Shown here one piece after another: positions 8,519-17,656 of a stretch of DNA of 64,000 nucleotides. The notes below the pieces were generated by a model. That model made no database searches, was not told the DNA's origin, and worked only from the letters and a program-made list of their open reading frames with translations. Position 1 is the stretch's first letter, and the number at the start of each line of letters is the position of its first letter. Origin of the DNA: Variovorax paradoxus (lineage in GTDB: Bacteria > Pseudomonadota > Gammaproteobacteria > Burkholderiales > Burkholderiaceae_C); the NCBI RefSeq assembly GCF_009755665.1, contig NZ_CP046622.1, forward strand, positions 1,488,001-1,552,000, given 5' to 3'. The position numbers and the translations under genes are program-made.

Positions 8519-9598
8519 ATGACCGATACGCCGACGATTTCACCCCTCAACCCGCTGGCCCCGTTGCGGCTCACCAGCTTTTCGCACGGCGGTGGATGCG
8601 GCTGCAAGATCGCGCCCGGCGTGCTGTCTGAAATTCTGAAGAACAGCGGCGGCGGCCTCATTCCGCCCGAGCTGATGGTGGGCATCGAAACCGCCGACGA
8701 CGCGGCCGTGTATCGCCTGAACGACAAGCAGGCGCTGATCGCGACCACCGACTTCTTCATGCCCATCGTGGACGACCCCTACGAGTTCGGCCGCATTGCC
8801 GCCACCAATGCCATCAGCGACGTCTACGCGATGGGCGGCAAGCCGATCATGGCGCTGGCGCTGGTGGCAATGCCCGTCAACCAGTTGCCGGTGGAGGTGA
8901 TCGGCGACATCGTGCGCGGCGGGCAGGACGTGTGCCGCGCGGCCGGCATTCCGATTGCGGGCGGCCATACCATCGATTCGGTCGAGCCGATCTACGGGCT
9001 CGTGGTGATGGGCCTGGTCGACCCGGCCCACGTCAAGCGCAACGCCGAGGCGCGCGCGGGGGACGTGCTGGTGCTGGGCAAGCCACTGGGCGTGGGCGTG
9101 CTCTCGGCCGCGCTCAAGAAAGAAAAGCTCTCGCTCGCGGGCTACCGGCAGCTCATCGAGAACACCACGCGGCTCAACACGCCGGGCATTGCGCTGGCGA
9201 CGATGCCGGGTGTGCATGCGCTCACCGACGTCACGGGCTTTGGACTGGCCGGCCATGCGCTGGAGCTCGCACGCGGCGCCAGGCTCACGGCCACCATCGA
9301 CTGGCCCCGCGTGCCGCTGCTGGACGGCGTGGCCGCCATGGCGGCGGACGGTTTCGTGACCGGTGCCTCCGGCCGCAACTGGGCCGGCTACGGCGCGGAC
9401 GTCGAGCTTGCCGACAGCCTCCCCGCCACCGCCCAGGCACTGCTGAGCGACCCGCAGACCTCGGGCGGCCTGCTCGTGAGCTGCGCCGCCGATTCGGTCG
9501 ACGCCGTACTGCAGGTGTTTCGGAGCGAGGGCTTCGCCGATGCCGCGGTAGTCGGCCGCATGGAGCAGGGCCCGGCGCGCCTGCGCGTCTTGCCTTGA
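8519..9598 (+). CDS. selD: Selenide, water dikinase (selenophosphate synthetase)
   Basis: SelD makes selenophosphate from selenide and ATP, the selenium donor for SelU and for selenocysteine. The catalytic segment is HGGGCGCKI with Cys27 in the position that is Cys or Sec in the family and Lys30 after it; this copy uses Cys, encoded by an ordinary codon. Later come TTDFFMPIVDDPYEFG and AGGHTIDS, typical of the PurM-like ATP-binding fold, and TGFGLAGHALELARG. The ATG at 8519 gives 359 residues, close to E. coli SelD (347). It is divergent from the transporter-selU operon, so both sides may share control from 8401-8518. No selA or selB is in the window. Confidence 0.96.
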   Translation: MTDTPTISPLNPLAPLRLTSFSHGGGCGCKIAPGVLSEILKNSGGGLIPPELMVGIETADDAAVYRLNDKQALIATTDFFMPIVDDPYEFGRIAATNAISDVYAMGGKPIMALALVAMPVNQLPVEVIGDIVRGGQDVCRAAGIPIAGGHTIDSVEPIYGLVVMGLVDPAHVKRNAEARAGDVLVLGKPLGVGVLSAALKKEKLSLAGYRQLIENTTRLNTPGIALATMPGVHALTDVTGFGLAGHALELARGARLTATIDWPRVPLLDGVAAMAADGFVTGASGRNWAGYGADVELADSLPATAQALLSDPQTSGGLLVSCAADSVDAVLQVFRSEGFADAAVVGRMEQGPARLRVLP

Positions 9599-9693
9599 AG
9601 GCTGCACGGGTGCCGCCGCAAGTCCCGAGTTCGGGCCAGAATGCAGCCAAGGGGAAACGCTGCAAGACTCCGGCAGCGAACAACGAGGGTCGC

Positions 9694-10176
9694 ATGATGC
9701 ACACAACGGTTCTTTTCATCTCGGTCTTTGCTGCCGCGGCCATGGGCATGGCCGCGCATGCCGCGGACGTGGTTCGCTGCACCGACGCCAGCGGCGGCAT
9801 CGTCTACACGCAGGGCCAGTGCCCCCCGGGAACCAAGCTCTCGCGCCAGGTGCCCATTTCAGAGCCGCTGTCGGTGGTACCGCCTGCTTCGCCGGAAGAA
9901 GCGCGCCGCCCGGCCTACACGCCGCCGCCGACCGCGGCGTTGCCGCAGCCCCCTGTCAGCAATGTGCCGCAGGGCCCCGCCATCATTCCCCGCAACGTCG
10001 AAGAACCGCGCGTGGCCCCCGAGCCGCCGCCGGTGTACAGCTGGGGCCCCGACCCGTACTACGACGGCGGCCGTCCGGTCATCCGCCCGCGGCCCCCGCG
10101 CCCACAGGACCCGGGCCCACCCCCGGGTCAGCGCCCCTGCCAGAACCTGGCGGGCATCAAGCGCAGCAACTGCTGA
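9694..10176 (+). CDS. DUF4124-type secreted proline-rich protein
   Basis: A 160-residue protein with an N-terminal signal peptide (cleavage probably after AHA near residue 23). A short DUF4124-like segment follows (VVRCTDASGGIVYTQGQCP), in which two cysteines frame a small beta fold. The rest is Pro/Arg-rich and low in complexity, ending with another Cys pair (CQNLAGIKRSNC). DUF4124 proteins are common and uncharacterised in Burkholderiales. It lies 95 bp after selD and 13 bp before the RNase H gene. A GAGG sequence precedes the double ATG. Confidence 0.78.
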   Translation: MMHTTVLFISVFAAAAMGMAAHAADVVRCTDASGGIVYTQGQCPPGTKLSRQVPISEPLSVVPPASPEEARRPAYTPPPTAALPQPPVSNVPQGPAIIPRNVEEPRVAPEPPPVYSWGPDPYYDGGRPVIRPRPPRPQDPGPPPGQRPCQNLAGIKRSNC

Positions 10177-10189
10177 GCCGCCGCGGCCG

Positions 10190-10633
10190 ATGCAACTTCG
10201 CCCCTGGACCGTGTACTGCGACGGCAGCGCCATGCCGAACCCCGGCCGCATGGGCGCCGGCGCGGTCATCACCGAGCCCGACGGCACCCGCCATACCCTG
10301 TCGGCGGCCAGCCATGCCGTTGGCTGCAACAACGAAGCCGAACTGAGGGCGCTGACCCTCGCACTCGAGGAGCTGAAGGCCAGGGGCGCGACCGCGGTGC
10401 TGGCCTATACCGACAACAGCATCCTCGTCGAGCAGCTCGGCGGGTCCGAGGCCAAGCCGATCGCGCGCATGGCAGGCCTCTTCGAAGACGCCCGCGCGCT
10501 GCTCGGCTCTTTCGAGGAAGCGAGCCTGCGCTGGGTGCCGCGGCACCGCAACCACGAGGCCGATGCGCTCGCGCGCGCCTCACTCGGGTTTGCGCCCAAG
10601 GCGCCCGCCAAGGCGACAAAGAAGCGGCGTTAA
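10190..10633 (+). CDS. Ribonuclease HI
   Basis: A 147-residue RNase H fold enzyme that cuts RNA in RNA-DNA hybrids. The acidic catalytic set is visible: Asp11 in YCDGSAMPNPG, Glu49 in CNNEAELRAL, Asp75 in YTDN and Asp125 in HRNHEADALA. The PNPG turn after the first Asp is typical of the plant/archaeal-like RNase HI group rather than of classical E. coli RnhA, so this may be a second RNase H of the genome. It ends in a basic tail (KKRR). It starts 13 bp after the DUF4124 gene. I withhold rnhA because a main copy may lie elsewhere. Confidence 0.9.
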   Translation: MQLRPWTVYCDGSAMPNPGRMGAGAVITEPDGTRHTLSAASHAVGCNNEAELRALTLALEELKARGATAVLAYTDNSILVEQLGGSEAKPIARMAGLFEDARALLGSFEEASLRWVPRHRNHEADALARASLGFAPKAPAKATKKRR

Positions 10634-10674
10634 GCTGCGCGGTTCAGTTTTTCAGTTAGATAGCCGTTTATTCC

Positions 10675-10923
10675 ATGACCGAAGCCAATTCCCTTCCGCC
10701 TCTTCCCGACCACCTGTCCACCGACCCGCGCAGCCCGCACCACGTGGCGGCCGTTTTCGAGCACGACATCGGCATCCGCTTCAACGACAAGGAGCGCCTG
10801 GACGTCGAGGAATACTGCATCAGCGAAGGCTGGATCAAGGTGCCCGCCGGCAAGACGGTGGACCGCAAGGGGAAGCCTCTGCTCATCAAGCTGAAGGGCA
10901 GGGTCGAGGCGTTCTATAGGTAA
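10675..10923 (+). CDS. DUF3297-family small protein
   Basis: An 82-residue soluble protein with the features I associate with DUF3297: an N-terminal [16 protein letters not shown] stretch, [29 protein letters not shown] in the middle and [15 protein letters not shown] at the end. No signal peptide or membrane segment. It sits between an RNase HI and a macro-domain hydrolase on the same strand, 41 bp and 17 bp away, probably in one transcript. Function unknown. Confidence 0.85.
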   Translation: MTEANSLPPLPDHLSTDPRSPHHVAAVFEHDIGIRFNDKERLDVEEYCISEGWIKVPAGKTVDRKGKPLLIKLKGRVEAFYR

Positions 10924-10940
10924 AGACTCCGCCCAGGACC

Positions 10941-11462
10941 ATGCAGAACGCGCTTCGCGCCGTACGCGGCGACATCACCAAGCTGCAGGTCGATGCCATC
11001 GTCAATGCGGCCAATTCATCGCTGCTCGGCGGAGGCGGTGTCGACGGTGCCATCCACCGCGCCGCAGGGCCCGAGCTTTTGCATGAGTGCCGCCTGCTGT
11101 CTGGCTGCAAGACGGGCGACGCCAAGCTGACCAAGGGCTACCGGCTGCCGGCGCGGTTCATCATCCACACCGTGGGGCCGGTCTGGCGCGGAGGCTCGAA
11201 CGATGAGCCGGAGCTGCTTGCATCGTGCTATCGAAAGTCGATGGAAATCGCCGGGCGGCACGGCGTCCGCACCATCGCGTTTCCATCGATCAGCACGGGC
11301 ATCTACGGCTATCCGGTCGAACTCGCGGCGCCCATCGCTGTGGCCACGGTCCGGTCGGCACTGGCCGAGAGTGCCAGCGTTCAGGAGGTCACGTTCTGCT
11401 GCTTCTCGGAGGCGGACCTGGCCGTGTACGAAGCGGCGCTTGCGGCAGAGGGCCCTGCCTAG
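10941..11462 (+). CDS. ymdB: Macro-domain O-acetyl-ADP-ribose deacetylase
   Basis: A 173-residue single macro domain. The ADP-ribose pocket shows GDIT (10-13), [19 protein letters not shown] (21-39) with the catalytic pair Asn25 and Asp35, and [10 protein letters not shown] (116-125). These match YmdB, which hydrolyses O-acetyl-ADP-ribose and can remove ADP-ribose from proteins; in E. coli it also inhibits RNase III. Length is normal for the family. It ends 31 bp before the convergent yfhM stop and is the last gene of the plus-strand group after selD. Confidence 0.92.
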   Translation: MQNALRAVRGDITKLQVDAIVNAANSSLLGGGGVDGAIHRAAGPELLHECRLLSGCKTGDAKLTKGYRLPARFIIHTVGPVWRGGSNDEPELLASCYRKSMEIAGRHGVRTIAFPSISTGIYGYPVELAAPIAVATVRSALAESASVQEVTFCCFSEADLAVYEAALAAEGPA

Positions 11463-11493
11463 AAAAGCAGGCCTCGCTGCGCCTTGGTTCGCC

Positions 11494-14400
11494 TTACTTC
11501 GCCGCCTCCACCTTTACCCGCGCATTCGGCGTCTCGCCGAACATCTCCGGCGCATACATCGCCTCGACGCGGCTCGGCGGCAACGCGAAGTCGCCCACGT
11601 TGTTGAGGCGCACGGTGTATTCCATCTTCACGACGCCCTTGGGCAGGTATTCGTAGTAGCTGCGGAAGGCTTCGAAGCTGCGCTCCTCGAATGCCGGCCA
11701 GCCCGCGCCCGACTTCTTTTCGCCCTGCGTGGCAATCTGCGAGTCGCGGCCAAGGCCGCTGCCCAGGATGGTGGCGCCGCCGGGAATGGGGTCGCTGATC
11801 ACCACCCAGGTCATGTCGGCGCTGGCGTTCACCTCGATGCTCACGCGCAGTACGTCGCCGCGCGTGTACTTGCCGGCGGTGGCCTGTTCGACCGGCGTGA
11901 TGGTCTTCTTCAGCGCGTAGCCGGCGGCGAACGGCGCCTTCAATTGCACGGCGGCAATCGACTGCATCGTGAGCCACGGCTTGCCGGTGCCTTGCTGCAT
12001 GACCAGCAGCGTGTCGCGCACCGGCGCGCCCGATGGCGATGCCGCCCACGGAAGGAACATGGTGTTGTTCTTCAGGTTGCCCGGCGAGGCGGGCGCGCCG
12101 AAGAAAGTGCCCTGGTGGGGTGCGCCGGCCGCGTCGGTGGTCTTCACGCGATCAACCTTGCTCCAGTCGACCTGCGCCTTGGCTGCGCCGAGCGTGGCTG
12201 CGGTGACGCCGGCCACCGGCGTGCTTTCGAACACCTTGGAGAACTTCTCGAGCGCGAGCCCGCCCCACAGGTTGGCGGTGGTGGTGTGCCAGGCGCCGTT
12301 CTGCTGGCGGCCGATGAAGCCGTTGGCGAGCTTGCCGATGTCGTCCTTCCACGCCGGGTCGTCCATCACGCTGAGCAGCAGCCGCGCGGTGTTGACGTCG
12401 CCGTTGGTCATGAGCCACCACCAGTAGTCGTCACGCTCGGTGCTGAAGACGAGCTTGGTGCCCTGGTACGAAAGGCGCGCCTTCAGTACGTTGTTGGCCT
12501 CGTCCAGCCGCTGTTGGCGCTGCGGCACGTCGGGTATGCGCTTGAGGATGTTGAGCCAGTCGATCACCGCGCTGGTGGGCCACTGGTTCGGCGCAATGGT
12601 GATGCTGCCGAGCATGCCGGCCTTGGCGCTGCCGTAGCGCGATAGCGCTTCGAGCGCGGCGAGCTTGCGCACGTCCAGGTCCTTGCGGGGGCTCCAGAAC
12701 TCGCGCTGGATGCGGCCTTCGACAAAGGCGATGAGGCCCGACTCCATAGGCCCGCGCACGTCGTCCGCCAGCGCGAAGGCCGGGTTCAGCATGGCGGCTT
12801 CGTGCGTTGCGGCCAGCAGGTACGAGGTAAGGATGTCGCTGCCGCGGTTGGCCTCACCGTCGCGCGGTGGAAAGTAGTTGGCCAGCCCGTCGCTGTCCAG
12901 GTAGGTTGGCAGCTGGGCCAGCACACCTTGCCACATCTTCGCGTCGCGCAGGCCGACCGATTTGCTGGTCTTCTGTTCGAGGCAGATGAACGGGTAGTTC
13001 GCAAACCAGTCGCGCACGCTCGGCAGGCCTTCGGCAAGCTTGGGCTGCAAGGCGAGCTTGAGGCCGCCGCGGCCGGGCAGGGCATCGGCCGGCGGCGCCA
13101 CGTCGATGGTGAAGGGTCCGTCGAGCTGCACCAGCGTGGCCTGCTGCACCGTGAGCGGCACCGAAGGCACGATGCGCTGGCGCACCTTGAGCGCGTCGCG
13201 TGCGCCACCGATGGTGTCCTTGGCTTCGATCTCCCACAGGATGGCCTCGGCACGCGTCTGCGCGAGCTGCGCGGGTGCGGTCACTGTCCATGCAACTTCA
13301 CGCGCCTCGCCGGGCGGGATTTCCACCGTCTGCGTCTCCAGCGTGAGCAGCGTGGCGCGCGGCGTGGCTTCCACCTTCATCGGCTTCTGCGTGGTGTTGC
13401 GCAGCGTGATCTGGGCGCGGAACTGGTCGTCCTCGCGCACCAGCGGCGGCAGGCCGCTGATGATCTGCAGGTCTTGCGTGGCCTGGATGCTGGCCTGGCC
13501 GGTGCCGAAGAGGCTGGTGCCCGCATCGGCCACCGCCACGATCTTGAAGGTGGTGAGCGCGTCGTTGAGCGGCACCGTCACCACGGCCTGGCCGTTGGCG
13601 TCGAGCACCACCTTCGGGTTCCACAGCAAGAGCGTGTCGAGCAGTTCGCGCGTCTGGCCCTTGCCGCCGCCGCCGCCCGCGGGCACGGCCTTGCGCCCGT
13701 AGTGGCGCCGGCCGACGATTTCCATCTGCGCGGTGGAGGTGGAGACGCCCCAGCTGCGCCGCTGCAGCATGGCGTTGAGCAGGTTCCAGCTGTCGTTGGG
13801 CATGAGCTCCAGCAACGCCTGGTCGACCGCGGCCAGGGCTACTTCGGCACCGGCCGCGGGCTTGCCGTCGGGCAGCTTGGCGGAAATGGTGATCTGCGCC
13901 TTGCTGCGCACCGGGTAGCTGGGCTTGTCGCTGGTCACGGTCACGTCGATCTGGTGCGCGCGCGTGCCGACACGGATCTCTGCCATGCCCAGGCGATAGG
14001 CGGGCTTGCTCAGGTCGACCATGGCGGTGGGCGCGACGTATTCCTTGCCTTCGTACCAGAAGGCCGTCCACCACTCGCGCGGTGCCTTGAAGCCCCAGGT
14101 GAAGAAGCTGTACCACGGCACTTCGCGCAGGCGGCCGCGCAGGGCGAGCACGCTCACATAAGCGTTCGGCCCCCACTCGGGCTTGACCTCCAGGCTCACG
14201 GTCGGGTCCTTGCCGTTGAGCTGCACCACGTGCGTTTCGATGATGCCTTCGCGTTCAACGGACACCAGCGCGGTGGCAAAGCGGAACGGGCTGCGCACCT
14301 GGAACTTGGCGATCTCGCCGGGCTGGTAGCTCTTCTTTTCGGGCAGCACGTCGATGCGGTCGTTGTCTTCGCCGCCGAACCAGAGTTCGCCCTGCTTGGT

Positions 14401-17400
14401 CACGTACACCGAGCTGGCGGCGCGGCTGTCGCGGCCTTCGCTGTCGGTGGCACTGGCCACCAGTTCGACTTCGCCGGCTTCCTTCAGTTCGGATTCGCAC
14501 AGCAGCAGGCCGCGTGCGTCGCTCTTGCCGCTGCAGACCGTGCCGATGTCCTTGGTCTCGGTCTTGTTGTCGTAGGTGTAGAAGCCGCCCACCATGCGCT
14601 TGCGGCTGGTGGTTGTGATGCGCGCCACGGCGCGCACGTTGAGCGTGACGCCCGCCTGCGGCTTGCCCGAAAGATCGAGCGCAAGGGCCTGGTACTTGAG
14701 CTTCTGGCTGGTGGAGACCCAGCCTTCGGTCTTGATGCCGGCAATCACGGAGGCCGGCCACAGCGTTTGCGTGCTGCGGATGGTCTGCACCTCGCCGTTC
14801 GGGTCGGCGTAGGTGGCTTCGAGCAGCAGCTCGCGCGCGGCCCGGGCCTTGGGCACCTTGTCGATGGTGACCTTGCCGGCGCCATCCTTGTTGAGCGTGA
14901 GCGGCAGCTTGTCGGCGATCACGCGGGTGTCGCTGGCGCTGTTGATGTCTTCCTCGCCGCCTGCGGCATCGGCGGCGGGCGTGGCCGCCTGCGAACCGTC
15001 GGCCTGCACGCGCGGCGGACTGAAGCTGAAGGCGTCATGGTCGGCAAAGCTCAGGCTCTTGCCGCGCACCATGGCCGACACGCGCACCGGCAGGTTGGCG
15101 GCGCCGCCACCGGCCACGTAGTTGATCTGCACGTCGGCCGGCACCGAGACGACGCTCACCAGCGGCTTCTTGTCGGCGGGCGTGATGCGGCCTTCGAGCA
15201 CCGGCAGGCGGAATTCCTCGACGCGGAACTGGCCGGTGGAGAAGCTGCGGTTGTAGTCGCCGTCTTCCCCTTCGCCTTCGGAGTCGCCGTCGCCGTTGCG
15301 CAGCATGACTTCGTACACGCCGAGCTTGGCGGCCGGCGGAACGGGGAATGTGTTTTCGGCGCTCAGGCCGCCGGTCGGCGTCTTGCGCCATGCCAGCGGC
15401 TGGGTAAAGCGCTGGCCACTGCCGGTGTGGGTCACCACCAGCGTGTCGGGCCGCTTTTCGGGCAGGCCGAAGCCCTTGCTGGTCTGGGTGCGGATCAGGT
15501 GCTTCATCGACACCGTTTCGCCGGCGCGCAGCAGCGTGCGGTCGAAAATGGTGTGGGCCACGCGGTCAGGCTCGGCCTGCAGGCTCGTGGGCACGTTGAA
15601 GCGCCAGGGCTCGATGCCGCGCTGCCAGTCGCTCCAGGTGAAAGCCAGGTCTTCGATGCCCTTGTCGTCCTTGGCGCGCGCGCTGACGAACCATGCGCCC
15701 GCGTTGTAGTCGTCCGGGCCGCTGCAGTTGGGCGCCTCGGGCGCGACGCCCGGCAGGTTGACGACGCCGTTGGCGTCGGTCTTGCCCGACGCGACGGCCA
15801 CACCGCGGCAGTCGGACACGCGCACTTCGGCGTTCGGCACCACCTTGCCCTTGTCGAGCGTGGTGACCCAGGCCATCGAGTTTTCACGGCCGAGCTTGAA
15901 ATGCACGGCCAGGTTGGTGGCCAGCGCGGTGGTGCGCACATACATGGTGCGGCTTGCGCCGTAGCGCTCGTCGAGCAGCGCGTCGCCGAGCTTCTGCGAC
16001 GCAATCTCGAGCACGTGGAAGCCCGGCGTCAGCGGAATGCCGATGACTTCGAACGGACGCGGATCGCCGCTCTCGGCCTTGGGCATGTCGAGCGCCTTCA
16101 CGCCCGGCTGGCCGGCCAGAAGGGACAGCATGCGGGTCTGCAGGCTGGTGCGGTCGTCCTTGTCGATGACCGGCGGCAGCGCGCCCTTGATGTCCTTGCG
16201 CGCCTGCTCTCGCGAAACGGTGTAGTTGTCGTAGCGGCGCACCTTGCGGAACCACGCAATGATCTCGGCGTCGGTCTTGGGGTTCATGTCGCTCACCTTG
16301 CCGGGCGTGAGCGCCTGCACCATGAGCGCGGGTTCCACGCGCCGCACGGTCACCGGCATCATGGCCGGCGTGCCGGGCTCGGCCAGCCGCTCGACCACGC
16401 CGAAAGGCGAGGCGGCAAACTTGGTCAGCGGCGGCATGGCGCCGGTCGCCACGTTCAGCGGAAAGCTGCCGGGCGAAGCCAGTGGCCGGCCCGAGGCGTC
16501 CTCGAACTTGGCGGGCAGCTCGACGGTGAACTTGGTGTCTTCGGCGAGCGGCGGGCCAAAGCTCGCAGAGCTGACCACGTCGTCTTCGCTGGGCGTGCCG
16601 CCGTCGTTCTCGAGCGTGGCGGCAATCGACTTTCCGCCGCCCTTGAGCTGGATCTGCGAGGCCATCTTGCGCGTGACCGGCGCATTGAACTGCAGTTGCA
16701 TCGGCCGCAGCGGCAGGCAGGCGGCCTGCGCGTTCTCGCGCTCGCAGGTGAACGAGACCGCGAACGGCTCGCGCACCTGGAAGCTCAGGCGGCGCTCCAC
16801 ATTGTTGGCAACACCCGAAGGCGTGGCTACGCCCTTGCCGTAGACGATCTGCACCTTGCTGCCGGGCGTGAGGGTGCGGTTGCACTGCAGCGCAATAAAG
16901 CGCATCGGGTCTTTTGCGGCTTCCTTCTCGCGGCTGAATGCCTTGAGCAGGCCGGCGCGCTGCTCGCCTTCGAGCAGCCTGACGGGAATGCGCTCGCCAA
17001 TGCCCTCGGCCGCGCACCAGACGTTCTGGCGAACGCTTTCGACGGTGGCCGCGCCGTTGAGCTCGAGCACGAACATCTGCTGCTCGTCGATCCGGCCATA
17101 GCTGCCCGGCATGAAATTGCGCACGAACGGGCCGCCGCTATTGAATTGATAGCGCTCCGGTCCGGTCAATTCGCCGCCGCCGCTCGGCTTAAAGGTGAAA
17201 ATCCGCGTGACGGTGCAGCGCACGCCGGGCGGCAGGTCGTTTTCGAAGTCGTACACCCACTGCTTGGCATCGGTCCAGCGGCCCGTGCCCTTGCCGGCCT
17301 GGGCGTCGGTGCAGCTCACCGCCAGCGGTGCGGGCGCCTTGGGATCGCCGAAATTCACGGCGGCCTGGTCGAACTTGGCGACGATTTGCCGTACGCGGGC

Positions 17401-17502
17401 CACTTCCCCCTGGGGTGTCAGGCTGGTGATCTGGAGGGCATGGACCGGGCCGGCAAAAAAGGCGCTGCCGGCCAGAAGCAGTGTTGGAATGGTTTTTTTC
17501 AT
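11494..17502 (-). CDS. yfhM: Bacterial alpha-2-macroglobulin (protease trap)
   Basis: A 2002-residue periplasmic protein that traps attacking proteases through a reactive thioester and works with PBP1C in envelope defence. The thioester motif CLEQ is intact (Cys1507 to Gln1510). The N-terminus has an ordinary signal peptide ending near VHA (Ala22), with no lipobox cysteine; the E. coli homologue is a lipoprotein. It is also about 350 residues longer than E. coli YfhM. Visible parts are the N-terminal MG-like domains, a bait-region zone around residues 800-950, the thioester helical domain (1490-1800) and a C-terminal MG domain with NNVGDFALPPSRVEAMYAPE. A long open frame on the other strand is a codon-bias shadow. 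Divergent from opgC-like, convergent with ymdB. Confidence 0.95.
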   Translation of the reverse strand: MKKTIPTLLLAGSAFFAGPVHALQITSLTPQGEVARVRQIVAKFDQAAVNFGDPKAPAPLAVSCTDAQAGKGTGRWTDAKQWVYDFENDLPPGVRCTVTRIFTFKPSGGGELTGPERYQFNSGGPFVRNFMPGSYGRIDEQQMFVLELNGAATVESVRQNVWCAAEGIGERIPVRLLEGEQRAGLLKAFSREKEAAKDPMRFIALQCNRTLTPGSKVQIVYGKGVATPSGVANNVERRLSFQVREPFAVSFTCERENAQAACLPLRPMQLQFNAPVTRKMASQIQLKGGGKSIAATLENDGGTPSEDDVVSSASFGPPLAEDTKFTVELPAKFEDASGRPLASPGSFPLNVATGAMPPLTKFAASPFGVVERLAEPGTPAMMPVTVRRVEPALMVQALTPGKVSDMNPKTDAEIIAWFRKVRRYDNYTVSREQARKDIKGALPPVIDKDDRTSLQTRMLSLLAGQPGVKALDMPKAESGDPRPFEVIGIPLTPGFHVLEIASQKLGDALLDERYGASRTMYVRTTALATNLAVHFKLGRENSMAWVTTLDKGKVVPNAEVRVSDCRGVAVASGKTDANGVVNLPGVAPEAPNCSGPDDYNAGAWFVSARAKDDKGIEDLAFTWSDWQRGIEPWRFNVPTSLQAEPDRVAHTIFDRTLLRAGETVSMKHLIRTQTSKGFGLPEKRPDTLVVTHTGSGQRFTQPLAWRKTPTGGLSAENTFPVPPAAKLGVYEVMLRNGDGDSEGEGEDGDYNRSFSTGQFRVEEFRLPVLEGRITPADKKPLVSVVSVPADVQINYVAGGGAANLPVRVSAMVRGKSLSFADHDAFSFSPPRVQADGSQAATPAADAAGGEEDINSASDTRVIADKLPLTLNKDGAGKVTIDKVPKARAARELLLEATYADPNGEVQTIRSTQTLWPASVIAGIKTEGWVSTSQKLKYQALALDLSGKPQAGVTLNVRAVARITTTSRKRMVGGFYTYDNKTETKDIGTVCSGKSDARGLLLCESELKEAGEVELVASATDSEGRDSRAASSVYVTKQGELWFGGEDNDRIDVLPEKKSYQPGEIAKFQVRSPFRFATALVSVEREGIIETHVVQLNGKDPTVSLEVKPEWGPNAYVSVLALRGRLREVPWYSFFTWGFKAPREWWTAFWYEGKEYVAPTAMVDLSKPAYRLGMAEIRVGTRAHQIDVTVTSDKPSYPVRSKAQITISAKLPDGKPAAGAEVALAAVDQALLELMPNDSWNLLNAMLQRRSWGVSTSTAQMEIVGRRHYGRKAVPAGGGGGKGQTRELLDTLLLWNPKVVLDANGQAVVTVPLNDALTTFKIVAVADAGTSLFGTGQASIQATQDLQIISGLPPLVREDDQFRAQITLRNTTQKPMKVEATPRATLLTLETQTVEIPPGEAREVAWTVTAPAQLAQTRAEAILWEIEAKDTIGGARDALKVRQRIVPSVPLTVQQATLVQLDGPFTIDVAPPADALPGRGGLKLALQPKLAEGLPSVRDWFANYPFICLEQKTSKSVGLRDAKMWQGVLAQLPTYLDSDGLANYFPPRDGEANRGSDILTSYLLAATHEAAMLNPAFALADDVRGPMESGLIAFVEGRIQREFWSPRKDLDVRKLAALEALSRYGSAKAGMLGSITIAPNQWPTSAVIDWLNILKRIPDVPQRQQRLDEANNVLKARLSYQGTKLVFSTERDDYWWWLMTNGDVNTARLLLSVMDDPAWKDDIGKLANGFIGRQQNGAWHTTTANLWGGLALEKFSKVFESTPVAGVTAATLGAAKAQVDWSKVDRVKTTDAAGAPHQGTFFGAPASPGNLKNNTMFLPWAASPSGAPVRDTLLVMQQGTGKPWLTMQSIAAVQLKAPFAAGYALKKTITPVEQATAGKYTRGDVLRVSIEVNASADMTWVVISDPIPGGATILGSGLGRDSQIATQGEKKSGAGWPAFEERSFEAFRSYYEYLPKGVVKMEYTVRLNNVGDFALPPSRVEAMYAPEMFGETPNARVKVEAAK

Positions 17503-17656
17503 TTATTCGTTTCTCCACCTTGAAGCACCGCGCAGCGTAGCCGATTTGAGTGGCGGTTCGGCAGTGCCAGGAGTCATATGCCGTGGCGGTCTTCATACAA
17601 TCGGAGATGTCGTGCGTGCGCCGCGCAGACCGCCACCAAGACCTCGCCGCCGACTG

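Noticed and set aside
8519..8620. Selenocysteine codon in selD
   Set aside because: The catalytic position is encoded by an ordinary Cys codon (Cys27); no in-frame TGA occurs before the stop.
5024..9598. Calling the ABC system a phosphonate uptake operon (phnCDE)
   Set aside because: The proteins are of the Phn type but no C-P lyase, phosphonatase or phosphite dehydrogenase is nearby, and the system is interlocked with selU and selD. I keep the Phn label only as a family description.
12802..17523. A 1573-codon open frame on the plus strand, antisense to yfhM
   Set aside because: Its composition is a GC-rich mirror (His/Arg/Ala/Gly-rich) without any domain, and the minus-strand frame encodes a full alpha-2-macroglobulin with thioester and signal peptide. 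It is the usual shadow of a biased codon usage.
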